Below are positions 1-5,662 of a stretch of DNA of 5,662 bases, piece after piece. Every line of letters begins with the position of its first letter. The first letter of the stretch is position 1. The DNA lies in assembly GCA_947630355.1 (NCBI GenBank), contig CANRHJ010000121.1, forward strand, positions 1-5,662. The letters run 5' to 3'. The translations under genes were made by a program, and so were the position numbers. The DNA is from Candidatus Gastranaerophilales bacterium (GTDB taxonomy: Bacteria > Cyanobacteriota > Vampirovibrionia > Gastranaerophilales > Gastranaerophilaceae). The notes under the pieces were generated by a model. That model was given only the letters and a program-made list of their open reading frames with translations. It searched no databases and was not told the DNA's origin.

Positions 1-26
1 GTTATTCCCGTAATTAATATGTTCAT
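1..26 (-). CDS. NAD(P)-dependent sugar-nucleotide epimerase/dehydratase, N-terminal fragment
   Basis: Only the first eight codons and two bases of the ninth are in the window. They read MNILITGI, with the ninth codon beginning AC (Thr). A short start of this form, a beta strand running into a Thr-Gly-x-Thr-Gly loop, is typical of extended short-chain dehydrogenases acting on nucleotide sugars, including the GDP-mannose 4,6-dehydratase group. The ATG has a good ribosome site (AGAGG, five bases upstream) very like the one used by the HddC-GmhB gene. It is the first gene after a 305-base gap and has the same orientation as the heptose genes, so it may act on the GDP-heptose they make. That role is inference. 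With so little protein visible, any other Rossmann-fold protein remains possible. The gene continues beyond base 1. Confidence 0.6.
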
Positions 27-31
27 TTTAA

Positions 32-36
32 CCTCT
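32..36 (-). promoter_or_regulatory. Ribosome binding site of the edge gene
   Basis: On the minus strand AGAGG is followed by five bases and then the ATG at 26-24. This site is the main support for calling the truncated gene at the window edge, because only eight codons of it are visible. Confidence 0.6.
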
Positions 37-216
37 TAATATCACACCTAAAAATTTATATTTTCAATATTTTTATACTGTTTTATTTATGATAAAACAA
101 AAATTGCTTTTATTAAGTTTTTTTTGCAAATTGGTGTTACAAATTGTTAATAACATTACATATCTGCAAATGTACTATTAATACTGTTCCTTGACGGAAG
201 ATTAAATCTAAGCCAA

Positions 217-245
217 ATTATAGTCATAAATACAGCTTTTTTCAG
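217..245 (-). promoter_or_regulatory. Candidate sigma-70 promoter for the edge gene
   Basis: On the minus strand, CTGAAA (245-240; four of six matches to TTGACA) is followed after 17 bases by a perfect TATAAT (222-217). Transcription would begin near base 210 and leave a leader of about 185 bases before the ATG at 26. The spacing is ideal and the -10 box perfect, but in such AT-rich DNA chance matches are common. A weaker pair nearer the gene, TTGTTT-17-TATAAA, is also present. Confidence 0.35.
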
Positions 246-331
246 AAAATTTGAACTTATTTTAATAAGGGTATGACCTGTTCTCTCAAACAATATTTAA
301 AACGCAATTCATACTCAGCTGTTAAAATATT

Positions 332-2293
332 CTATTTTAAAAATTTATTTAAGTATTTTAGTCTCTTATATAATTTTTTATTTTCGTTTAAATATTTGTA
401 TAAACAAATAATATCCTTGTAATTTTGAATTTTATTACAATATTTTTTTATAAAAATATGACTTTTATATTTTTGAAGCATATTTGAAAGATTTTTTATT
501 TTCTTAAACTCATTGGTTAGCTTATCATTATAAGGAATATTAGTATCATAGACAGAAAAAATCCCAATTAATTCCTTCATAAAAGTATTTTGGTATTTAT
601 AAGTTTTATAAAATATATCATTATGTTTTAAAATATCAAATGCTAATGACTGCCCTTCATTTAATCTGTATCCTGCGGAAATTGAGTATGTAAACTTGCC
701 TTTTTTTTCCGCTTTTACTAATGAACAGCATACTAAATATAACGGTATATTTAATGATATTTGCTTAATCTCATCATTGTTAACATAGTCTAATATTTTT
801 CGATTAAAGACAAAAGCGGGTGCGGGGGTTTCCTGCTCTAATTTTAATCCTATATATTCAGAATTATACGGGCAAAGAAAAGATAAAAACTCTTCATTTG
901 TTATCGGCTCATGGGCAAGTGTTTCATAAGAATATGGTTTTCCTGTTTTGTCGTAGTGCTTTATATAAGTTCCGGAATATGAAAATAAACTGTTATAATC
1001 TTTTAAGGTCTTAATGCTTTTATATATGTGGTTTTTATGCATAACAGAAAACTTATCAAGTATGATAAAATATTCACCTTTTAAATGCGGAATAATATTT
1101 ATAAAGCTTTTTCCCCTAAATTGTTCGGCATTAATAATATCAGCATTCTCTGTGTTTTTTAGCGCATCGCAGCCGGTAACTATAATCAAATGAATATTCT
1201 TATAATATTGTTTTTCAATCTCTCCTTTTAAAAGCTTAAAATCTTCTTCGCTATCCGCAAAGCAGATAACATCAATGATATCAGGCTGTAAGGATATATC
1301 CGTCATCTTTTGTTTTTGCTCTTCTATATAAGGGATTAAACCTTTAACCTGATTATCTAAGGAAAGTTTTTCTATAAATATTTTTTGCGATTTACACGCC
1401 ATATTATATGCTTCATCAGGATTTTTGTTTATATATTCTATAATTTCTTTTAATTTAGCAACTTGTTTTGATTCGTCTTCTTTAATATCTATATAAAATA
1501 CGGAATCTCCAAAATATTTTCTGACATACGGATTATCATCAGATATTATAACGGCGCCGGCACAAGCTCCTTCGTATATTCTGTTAGATACAGACCCTAT
1601 TGCATTATGGCAGAGTGAATTTAAAGCAAGGCAAATACCTGCTTCATTGATTTTTTTGATTACAGAATAACCGTCTAAAGGAATAAACCCTCTGTAGGAT
1701 TTAAATCCTTCCCATAAATTTCTTCTATTAAATGGCGGGCCGTATATATCAATCAGATTATTTTCATCGCAATAGCGAAGAAGCGTAACATATCTTCCCC
1801 CCCCCGTTACAAATTTTTCAAGGTTTATTCCTATATAGAATAATTTTCTTTTATCGGTTTTTTTTGGAGGTATCGCAAAATCTGCGGAAATTGATGATGT
1901 AATATTATATAAATTTTCGTTCGGAAAACTTTTATTATTTAAACAATCATTTTTTGCATCTTGTGTTTCATATCCGCCTGCTACAATATCAAATTTATTC
2001 ATATATGTGTTGTAGGTATTAATCCCAAAATTACTGAAAAACCCTAATGGTGCCCAGTGAAAAAATATACTGAAGGTATCGGGTAAAACGTTATCTTTTG
2101 CTATTCCATATGTATAAAAACAATCAAGATTAATATTATCCGCAAACTCCTTGTCATCAAAAGTGTAACAATTAGTTTTGAGTTTTATATGCTCTATATC
2201 TTCTTTATTAAAACAATATTCTAACCTTGCTGAAGTTTCTTGTTCGGCAGCTCCGCCTCCGCTAAATGTATCAAAAAATGCAATTTTTTTCAT
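332..2293 (-). CDS. Two-part glycosyltransferase (GT-B domain plus degenerate GT-A-like domain), G9 tract in frame
   Basis: 653 residues, cytoplasmic, no signal peptide seen. Residues 1 to about 145 look like the acceptor half and 146 to 325 the donor half of a GT-B enzyme. The donor half has GPP at 185-187, the segment RGFIPLDGYS (201-210), and the helix-turn RIYEGACAGAVIISDDN (238-254), typical of group 1 transferases where the Glu holds the sugar nucleotide. Residues about 338-530 resemble a GT2 (GT-A) fold: QYYKNIHLIIV (362-372) and KGEYFIILD (405-413). The metal-binding DxD is absent there, reading D413-K-F. The tail from 590 is rich in Lys, Tyr, Leu and Asn and may be a basic helical, membrane-touching region. 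The ATG at 2293 is chosen because GAGGAG lies seven bases upstream; an in-frame TTG at 2308 precedes that site and is rejected. A run of nine G spans codons 164-166. Position after the heptose genes suggests a heptosyltransferase, which is inference. Confidence 0.75.
   Translation of the reverse strand: MKKIAFFDTFSGGGAAEQETSARLEYCFNKEDIEHIKLKTNCYTFDDKEFADNINLDCFYTYGIAKDNVLPDTFSIFFHWAPLGFFSNFGINTYNTYMNKFDIVAGGYETQDAKNDCLNNKSFPNENLYNITSSISADFAIPPKKTDKRKLFYIGINLEKFVTGGGRYVTLLRYCDENNLIDIYGPPFNRRNLWEGFKSYRGFIPLDGYSVIKKINEAGICLALNSLCHNAIGSVSNRIYEGACAGAVIISDDNPYVRKYFGDSVFYIDIKEDESKQVAKLKEIIEYINKNPDEAYNMACKSQKIFIEKLSLDNQVKGLIPYIEEQKQKMTDISLQPDIIDVICFADSEEDFKLLKGEIEKQYYKNIHLIIVTGCDALKNTENADIINAEQFRGKSFINIIPHLKGEYFIILDKFSVMHKNHIYKSIKTLKDYNSLFSYSGTYIKHYDKTGKPYSYETLAHEPITNEEFLSFLCPYNSEYIGLKLEQETPAPAFVFNRKILDYVNNDEIKQISLNIPLYLVCCSLVKAEKKGKFTYSISAGYRLNEGQSLAFDILKHNDIFYKTYKYQNTFMKELIGIFSVYDTNIPYNDKLTNEFKKIKNLSNMLQKYKSHIFIKKYCNKIQNYKDIICLYKYLNENKKLYKRLKYLNKFLK
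1797..1805 (-). repeat. Homopolymeric G9 tract inside the glycosyltransferase gene
   Basis: Nine consecutive C on the plus strand are nine G in the coding strand, read as GGG GGG GGA for Gly164-Gly166. At nine G the frame is open to the full 653 residues. Translating by hand, ten G would give 176 residues before a TGA stop, and eight G would give 179 residues before a TGA stop. Both would cut the protein early in the donor domain. G tracts of this length in capsule and lipooligosaccharide genes of Campylobacter are known slipped-strand phase-variation switches. Switching here is inference. Confidence 0.65.
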
Positions 2294-2300
2294 TTGGGAA

Positions 2301-2306
2301 CTCCTC
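2301..2306 (-). promoter_or_regulatory. Ribosome binding site that fixes the glycosyltransferase start
   Basis: GAGGAG on the minus strand lies seven bases before the ATG at 2293-2291. The longer reading frame from TTG at 2308 would begin just before this site and have none of its own, so the shorter protein is preferred. Confidence 0.85.
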
Positions 2307-2314
2307 AATATTAC

Positions 2315-2340
2315 TTACTAATTCCGTATTTAGTAATACG
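2315..2340. repeat. Two overlapping inverted repeats in the HddC-GmhB to glycosyltransferase spacer
   Basis: TTACTAA (2315-2321) and TTAGTAA (2330-2336) form a perfect 7-base inverted repeat with an 8-base loop. CGTAT (2325-2329) and ATACG (2336-2340) form a second, overlapping 5-base one with a 6-base loop. The two hairpins share bases and cannot form together. They sit in the 50-base spacer just upstream of the glycosyltransferase ribosome site. No T run follows, so this is not a standard terminator. Chance pairing in AT-rich DNA is a real possibility. Confidence 0.35.
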
Positions 2341-2343
2341 TTT

Positions 2344-3534
2344 TTATAAATTTAAACCTTGCAGCAATAAATTATCTGTTTCTTTTTTGAATTTAATTAA
2401 TCTGCCTATATTTGCCGTTTTACCTGCCTGAATATCGCTTTCTTTATCACCTATTAGTATTGACTTGCTTAAGTCAATGTTAAAATCTTTTTGCGCTTTT
2501 AATATCATACCGGGATTTGGTTTTCTGTCATAAGACTCTTGTTTGTATTTTTCTATAACCGCTTCTTTATGGTACGGACAGTAATATTCCGCATCAATAG
2601 GGCATCCGTGCTTCTCAAATTCCGAGTGGACATAATCTCTGAACTTAAAATAATCTTCTTCCGTATAAATTCCTTTTGCAATTCCCGCTTGATTTGTTAC
2701 CACAATTAAAAGATAGCCTTCCGACTTTGCTTTTTTGCATAAATCAAATATTCCGTCAACAAATTCGCAGTCTTCAATCTTATAAACGTGGTGTTTATCA
2801 ATATTTATAACCCCGTCTCTATCCAGAAAAAGCGCCTTCTGCTTTCCTTTTATGTGGTATTTCAGTTCTTTGACGGCTTGCTTGTAGCTGTCGGGAATAC
2901 CTATATCTATAAAATAATCATCGGCTCTGTAAAACTTCGGTTTTAAATTTTTTATCTCTTTTTCTAAAATATCTTTTTCAAACGAAAACTTTTTGGGTAA
3001 CTCCTTATTAAACAAGGTCTTATCAATATAGTAAATCCCCGCATTTATAAAACCCGCTTCAACGCTATCTTTTTTTTCGCAAAAGTTTACCACTCTGCCG
3101 TTTTCAGTTTCAACAAGTCCGTAGCGTGAAGCATTATCAACATACTTTAATGCTAAACCAAGTTTCTCCCCTTTCATATCCTTATAAAATTGAGTATAAT
3201 CCATTTTTACAAAAGTATCACCGTTGATTATTACCGCATTATCAATATTAAAAAGGTCAAAAGCCTGTCTGATTGCTCCGCCCGTTCCCAATAATTCCTC
3301 TTCTACAGAATATTTAACGGGTATTCCTTTATAATTATCCTTAAAATAATCCTGTATCACTTCTCTTTTATATCCGACACAGAAAATAAACTCATCCGTA
3401 CCGTAATTTATCATATTTTCGGTTAAATATTCCAAAAACGGTATGCCGTTAATATCCGCCATCGGCTTAGGCACGTCTTTCACAATATCTCGCAGTCTGC
3501 TTCCTATACCGCCGGATAGAATAACGGTTTTCAT
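2344..3534 (-). CDS. hddC-gmhB: Fused heptose-1-phosphate guanylyltransferase (HddC) and heptose-1,7-bisphosphate phosphatase (GmhB)
   Basis: 396 residues, cytoplasmic. Residues 1 to about 228 are a nucleotidyltransferase: signature GGIGSRLRDIVKDVPKPM (8-25), LLGTGGA (81-87), NGD (104-106) with metal-binding Asp106, and DIGIPDSY (210-217) supplying the second Asp. Residues 233-396 are a HAD-IIIA phosphatase: FLDRDGVIN (236-244) with nucleophile Asp238 and acid-base Asp240, VVTNQ (278-282), RKPNPGM (337-343) with Lys338, and GDKESD (362-367). The phosphatase half would remove the C7 phosphate from heptose 1,7-bisphosphate, and the nucleotidyltransferase half would join the product to GMP from GTP. 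GmhB is usually a separate protein of about 190 residues. The zinc ligands of E. coli GmhB are mostly replaced here (see findings). The ATG overlaps the stop of hddA as ATGA, with AGAGG seven bases upstream inside hddA, so translation is probably coupled. GTP as the donor follows from the pairing with HddA and is not proven by the sequence. Confidence 0.88.
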   Translation of the reverse strand: MKTVILSGGIGSRLRDIVKDVPKPMADINGIPFLEYLTENMINYGTDEFIFCVGYKREVIQDYFKDNYKGIPVKYSVEEELLGTGGAIRQAFDLFNIDNAVIINGDTFVKMDYTQFYKDMKGEKLGLALKYVDNASRYGLVETENGRVVNFCEKKDSVEAGFINAGIYYIDKTLFNKELPKKFSFEKDILEKEIKNLKPKFYRADDYFIDIGIPDSYKQAVKELKYHIKGKQKALFLDRDGVINIDKHHVYKIEDCEFVDGIFDLCKKAKSEGYLLIVVTNQAGIAKGIYTEEDYFKFRDYVHSEFEKHGCPIDAEYYCPYHKEAVIEKYKQESYDRKPNPGMILKAQKDFNIDLSKSILIGDKESDIQAGKTANIGRLIKFKKETDNLLLQGLNL

Positions 3535-4592
3535 TTTAAAACCTCTTGTTCTTTATGATTTTCTTCGGTTATGTATTTTAAACGGTTATAGGAATGAAGG
3601 GAATATAACTTTGGAGCATAATGTATAATTCTTGTTCCGCCGTTTTCTATTTTAAAGGGTACATGTATAAAATCTTTTAGTGCTTCTTTTATCTTAGCAT
3701 GGTATTCAGGCTTAGCACAGAACAGCATAAATCCGCCTCCGCCGGCGCCTAAAACTTTTCCGCCTAATGCCCCGTTTTGTATCGCTGTTTGATATATATC
3801 ATCAATGTAAGAAGTCGTTATGTTATCAGTTAAACTGCGTTTTAACAGCCACGATTCATGCAGTAAATACCCGAAATCATTAAAATGACCCGTTGTTAGA
3901 AGTTTTACGCCCTCTGATACCATCTTCTGCATTTCGGATAACTGCTTTATATTTTTCTTTGCCGAATCAAGCTGTTTTTTTGCCACCTCGCTTGATGTTC
4001 TTGAAACACCCGTAAAGAATAAAAGTAAATAATCATTAAAAAGCTCTTTCCTCTTTTCATGCATTATTACGGGTTCAACCTTGAAACTTCCGTTTCTGTC
4101 TATGGTTATATGGTTTAAACCGCCGTATACCGTAGCTATCTGGTCTTGAATACCGCCATTTTCTTTTAATACGTTCCTTTCAAGATTTATTGTCTCAAGC
4201 GCCAAATCTTCTTTCGAAATCATTCTGCCTTTTAGTGCTTTTATCGCCATAATTAATGCGGCAGAAAATGCAGAACTCGAACCTAACCCCGAACGTGCAG
4301 GTAAATCACATTGATTGCTGAGCTCAATTCCTCTTTTTACTTCATAATATTTTAAAGCACCTCTTATTGCATTATGCTGTATTTCATCTATAGAATTAGG
4401 ATACTCCAATATCCTCCACGCTATACGGTTTTTGTATTCGGGATGAAAAGGAGGTAAATATCGGCAGCTTATATAGTTATAATGGTCTATTGATGTTGAA
4501 AGTATCTCTCCGCCGTGTTCTTCATACCAAGTATGATAATCGGTTCCGCCTCCGAAAAATGAAATTCGATATGGACTTTTTGTTATTATCAC
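3531..4592 (-). CDS. hddA: D-glycero-alpha-D-manno-heptose-7-phosphate kinase (GHMP family)
   Basis: 353 residues, close to the usual length. It should phosphorylate heptose 7-phosphate at C1, using ATP, to give the alpha-1,7-bisphosphate. The three GHMP motifs are all present: PYRISFFGGGTDY (7-19), the ATP-binding LPARSGLGSSSAF (97-109), and the C-terminal LGAGGGGF (281-288). GIQDQ at 147-151 holds the probable catalytic Asp150. The FFGGGTD form of motif 1 is typical of HddA and related sugar kinases rather than of galactokinase or homoserine kinase. The start is GTG: no ATG lies near, and motif 1 must sit this close to the N-terminus. That GTG shares its first G with the TAG stop of gmhA, and its own stop overlaps the next gene by four bases. 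Fucose or other sugar kinases of this family are the alternative, made unlikely by the gmhA and gmhB partners. Confidence 0.9.
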   Translation of the reverse strand: MIITKSPYRISFFGGGTDYHTWYEEHGGEILSTSIDHYNYISCRYLPPFHPEYKNRIAWRILEYPNSIDEIQHNAIRGALKYYEVKRGIELSNQCDLPARSGLGSSSAFSAALIMAIKALKGRMISKEDLALETINLERNVLKENGGIQDQIATVYGGLNHITIDRNGSFKVEPVIMHEKRKELFNDYLLLFFTGVSRTSSEVAKKQLDSAKKNIKQLSEMQKMVSEGVKLLTTGHFNDFGYLLHESWLLKRSLTDNITTSYIDDIYQTAIQNGALGGKVLGAGGGGFMLFCAKPEYHAKIKEALKDFIHVPFKIENGGTRIIHYAPKLYSLHSYNRLKYITEENHKEQEVLK

Positions 4593-5167
4593 TATTTATT
4601 TTCCTTTCCAAAAAAATAGTTTTCTACTATTCCGCATATTATATGCCCCGATGCTATATGCATTTCCTGTATGTTATTTGTTATATCGGACGGTACATTT
4701 AATGTTATATCTGCTTCTTCTATCATTTTTCCGCCTGATTTTCCCGTAAAAGCAACCGTCTTAATGCCTTTTTCTTTCGCAGTCTTAAATGCCTCCAGTA
4801 TATTCTTGGAATTTCCTGATGTCGAAATTCCGACTAAAACATCTCCTTTAACCCCTATACCCTTTAACGGCCTTGAAAAAACATTTTCATACCCGTAATC
4901 GTTTCCTATCGCAGTCAGGGCTGATGTATCCGTCGTTAAACTTATCGCAGGCATGGGGTTTCTGTCTATTTTATATCTGCCCATCAGCTCGGCCGCCAAA
5001 TGTTGAGAATCAGCAGCAGAACCTCCGTTTCCGCAAAATATTACCTTATTACCCCTCTTCAATGCTTCTATCCAAATATTTGCAATATCCAGTATTGTCT
5101 GAGACTTATCTTCAAGAAGCTTGAAATTCTCTCTTATCTGCTCTATTTGTGATTTTATTTGTTCCAT
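4592..5167 (-). CDS. gmhA: Sedoheptulose-7-phosphate isomerase
   Basis: 191 residues, the normal length, forming a single SIS domain; the family is tetrameric and cytoplasmic. It converts sedoheptulose 7-phosphate to D-glycero-D-manno-heptose 7-phosphate, the first committed step of bacterial heptose synthesis. The phosphate-binding loops are CGNGGSAADSQHLAAEL (45-61) and ISTSGNS (114-120). The zinc and catalytic residues of E. coli GmhA (His61, Glu65, Gln172, His180, recalled) match His56, Glu60, Gln167 and His175 with a constant offset of five, so the enzyme should be active. The ATG follows the stop of the upstream dehydratase gene after four bases, with AAAGG seven bases before it. The immediate neighbour hddA commits the product to the GDP route rather than the ADP route of lipopolysaccharide core. 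Confidence 0.95.
   Translation of the reverse strand: MEQIKSQIEQIRENFKLLEDKSQTILDIANIWIEALKRGNKVIFCGNGGSAADSQHLAAELMGRYKIDRNPMPAISLTTDTSALTAIGNDYGYENVFSRPLKGIGVKGDVLVGISTSGNSKNILEAFKTAKEKGIKTVAFTGKSGGKMIEEADITLNVPSDITNNIQEMHIASGHIICGIVENYFFGKENK
4602..4607 (-). promoter_or_regulatory. Ribosome binding site for the GTG start of hddA
   Basis: AAAGGA on the minus strand lies nine bases before the GTG at 4592-4590, within the last codons of gmhA. It supports initiation at this non-ATG codon and, with the one-base overlap, coupling of hddA translation to gmhA. Confidence 0.7.
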
Positions 5168-5171
5168 ATCT

Positions 5172-5662
5172 TTACCTTTGTAAGAAATTTTCGCCCTTAT
5201 TAACTCTGTCTCTCCAGTAATTTAATAAATCCCGCATAGTTGTTTCAAACGGAATTTCAGGTTTCCAGCCCGAATGCTTTGTAAATTTATCCGTATTTGG
5301 AACTTGAAGGTCTGCATCAATCGGTCTTAATCTTTCAGGGTCAACTTCTACTTTGATTTTATCCTTCATCGGAGATAGAGAAATTAAATAATTTAACATA
5401 TCACCGACTTTACAAGTATATTGACCGCCGATATTATAATACTCTCCTCCAATCGGATTTACGGTTAACAGCATAAAATAAGCTCTTACAGCATCTCTTA
5501 CATCCGCAAACGTTCTTAAAGAATCAAGATTGCCAACCTTTATAACGGGCGGAATAAGTCCTTTTTCAATCATCGCTATTTGTTTTGCGAAAGTGCTTTC
5601 CGCAAACACATCACCGCGTCTGGGACCTGTATGGGTAAACATTCTTGTTGTCATAACTGTCA
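5172..5662 (-). CDS. GDP-mannose/GDP-heptose 4,6-dehydratase-type SDR enzyme, C-terminal part
   Basis: The frame stays open to the window edge, so about 163 C-terminal residues of a protein normally about 320-350 long are seen. Counting from the Met at 5654, the segment THTGPRRGDVFAES (7-20), VGNLDSLRTFADVRDAVRAY (40-59), YYNIGG (72-77), DPERLRP (105-111) and GWKPEIPFETT (129-139) match the substrate-binding half of GDP-mannose 4,6-dehydratases and their close relatives. The upstream SDR motifs (GxxGxxG, YxxxK) lie outside the window. Within the heptose cluster the likely substrate is GDP-D-glycero-alpha-D-manno-heptose, as in the DmhA, WcbK and DdahA enzymes of Yersinia, Burkholderia and Campylobacter, giving a 4-keto-6-deoxy-heptose. 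GDP-mannose, or a 4-ketoreductase role, remains possible. The stop lies four bases before gmhA, so the two are surely co-transcribed. The Met at 5654 is internal, not a start: in-frame sense codons for Thr and Val precede it and there is no ribosome site. Confidence 0.85.
   Translation of the reverse strand, partial: TVMTTRMFTHTGPRRGDVFAESTFAKQIAMIEKGLIPPVIKVGNLDSLRTFADVRDAVRAYFMLLTVNPIGGEYYNIGGQYTCKVGDMLNYLISLSPMKDKIKVEVDPERLRPIDADLQVPNTDKFTKHSGWKPEIPFETTMRDLLNYWRDRVNKGENFLQR

Larger units (their letters stand above)
27..331. other. 305-base intergenic gap, very AT-rich
   Basis: This is the only long stretch without a convincing gene. It holds a candidate minus-strand promoter (217-245) and the ribosome site of the next gene (32-36). 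A direct repeat of CAAATTG lies at 127-133 and 140-146, and a small palindrome, TGTTA-A-TAACA, at 145-155. I see no GC-rich hairpin followed by a T run on the minus strand, so no factor-independent terminator for the glycosyltransferase is evident. A 45-codon minus-strand reading frame (293-156) has no ribosome site and is not called. All other spacings in the window are 50 bases or fewer, so the gap marks a likely boundary between transcription units. Confidence 0.6.

Noticed and set aside
191..196. Plus-strand TTGACG as a -35 box
   Set aside because: No good -10 box lies 16-18 bases downstream, and no plus-strand gene follows.
256..269. CTTAT and ATAAG palindrome as a terminator
   Set aside because: It is short and AT-only apart from one pair, and no T run follows on the minus strand.
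156..293. Minus-strand frame of 45 codons starting at TTG in the gap
   Set aside because: There is no ribosome site, the start is weak, I recognise no family, and it overlaps the candidate promoter. It could be a gene remnant, but nothing visible supports this.
257..331. In-frame 24-codon extension past the glycosyltransferase TAG stop to a TAA
   Set aside because: Readthrough would be needed, no recoding signal is visible, and a chance open stretch of this length is ordinary.
292..331. AATATTT and AAATATT inverted repeat just after the glycosyltransferase stop, as a terminator
   Set aside because: The stem is seven A-T pairs with a 26-base loop and no following T run, too weak to call.
701..708. 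Runs of eight T (also 118-125 and 1858-1865) as slippage sites
   Set aside because: Runs of this length are expected in AT-rich DNA and, where coding, read as Lys-Lys. Only the G9 run stands out.
2294..2308. Five-residue N-terminal extension of the glycosyltransferase from a TTG
   Set aside because: The GAGGAG ribosome site lies inside this extension and serves the ATG at 2293.
820..5124. Plus-strand open frames of 61-83 codons opposite the genes
   Set aside because: They lie antisense to well-supported genes or over their junctions, show no family motifs, and are shadows of the real coding strand.

Overview
The window is an AT-rich stretch of bacterial chromosome that reads as part of a surface-polysaccharide cluster (capsule, O-antigen or S-layer glycan). 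All recognisable genes lie on the minus strand, so transcription runs from high to low coordinates. G+C is uneven. Single 60-base lines counted by hand gave 23/60 G+C in the sugar-nucleotide enzymes (3481-3540 and 5281-5340), but 10/60 at the 3' end of the glycosyltransferase (361-420). Clear Shine-Dalgarno sites, tightly overlapping genes and a heptose pathway point to a low-GC bacterium. The sequence does not fix the phylum, although the layout resembles Campylobacter-type capsule loci.

In order of transcription: (1) 5662-5172, the C-terminal half of a GDP-mannose 4,6-dehydratase-type SDR enzyme, cut by the window edge. (2) 5167-4592, GmhA, sedoheptulose-7-phosphate isomerase. (3) 4592-3531, HddA, a GHMP-family D-glycero-alpha-D-manno-heptose-7-phosphate kinase with a GTG start. 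(4) 3534-2344, a fusion of HddC (heptose-1-phosphate guanylyltransferase) and GmhB (heptose-1,7-bisphosphate phosphatase). (5) 2293-332, a two-part glycosyltransferase carrying a run of nine G in its reading frame. (6) A 305-base gap with a possible promoter. (7) 26-1, the first eight codons of another Rossmann-fold NAD(P)-dependent sugar-nucleotide enzyme, cut by the other edge.

Together GmhA, HddA and the GmhB and HddC domains supply all four activities for making GDP-D-glycero-alpha-D-manno-heptose from sedoheptulose 7-phosphate. The flanking dehydratase-type genes would then turn it into a modified heptose such as a 6-deoxy-heptose. The glycosyltransferase is the natural candidate to add that sugar to the glycan. 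The pathway itself is known. The points most worth a second look are the G9 tract, which could phase-vary the glycosyltransferase, the loss of the zinc site in the fused GmhB domain, and the unusual two-domain glycosyltransferase whose second, GT-A-like part lacks a DxD motif. No tRNA, rRNA, CRISPR array, insertion sequence or convincing terminator was found.
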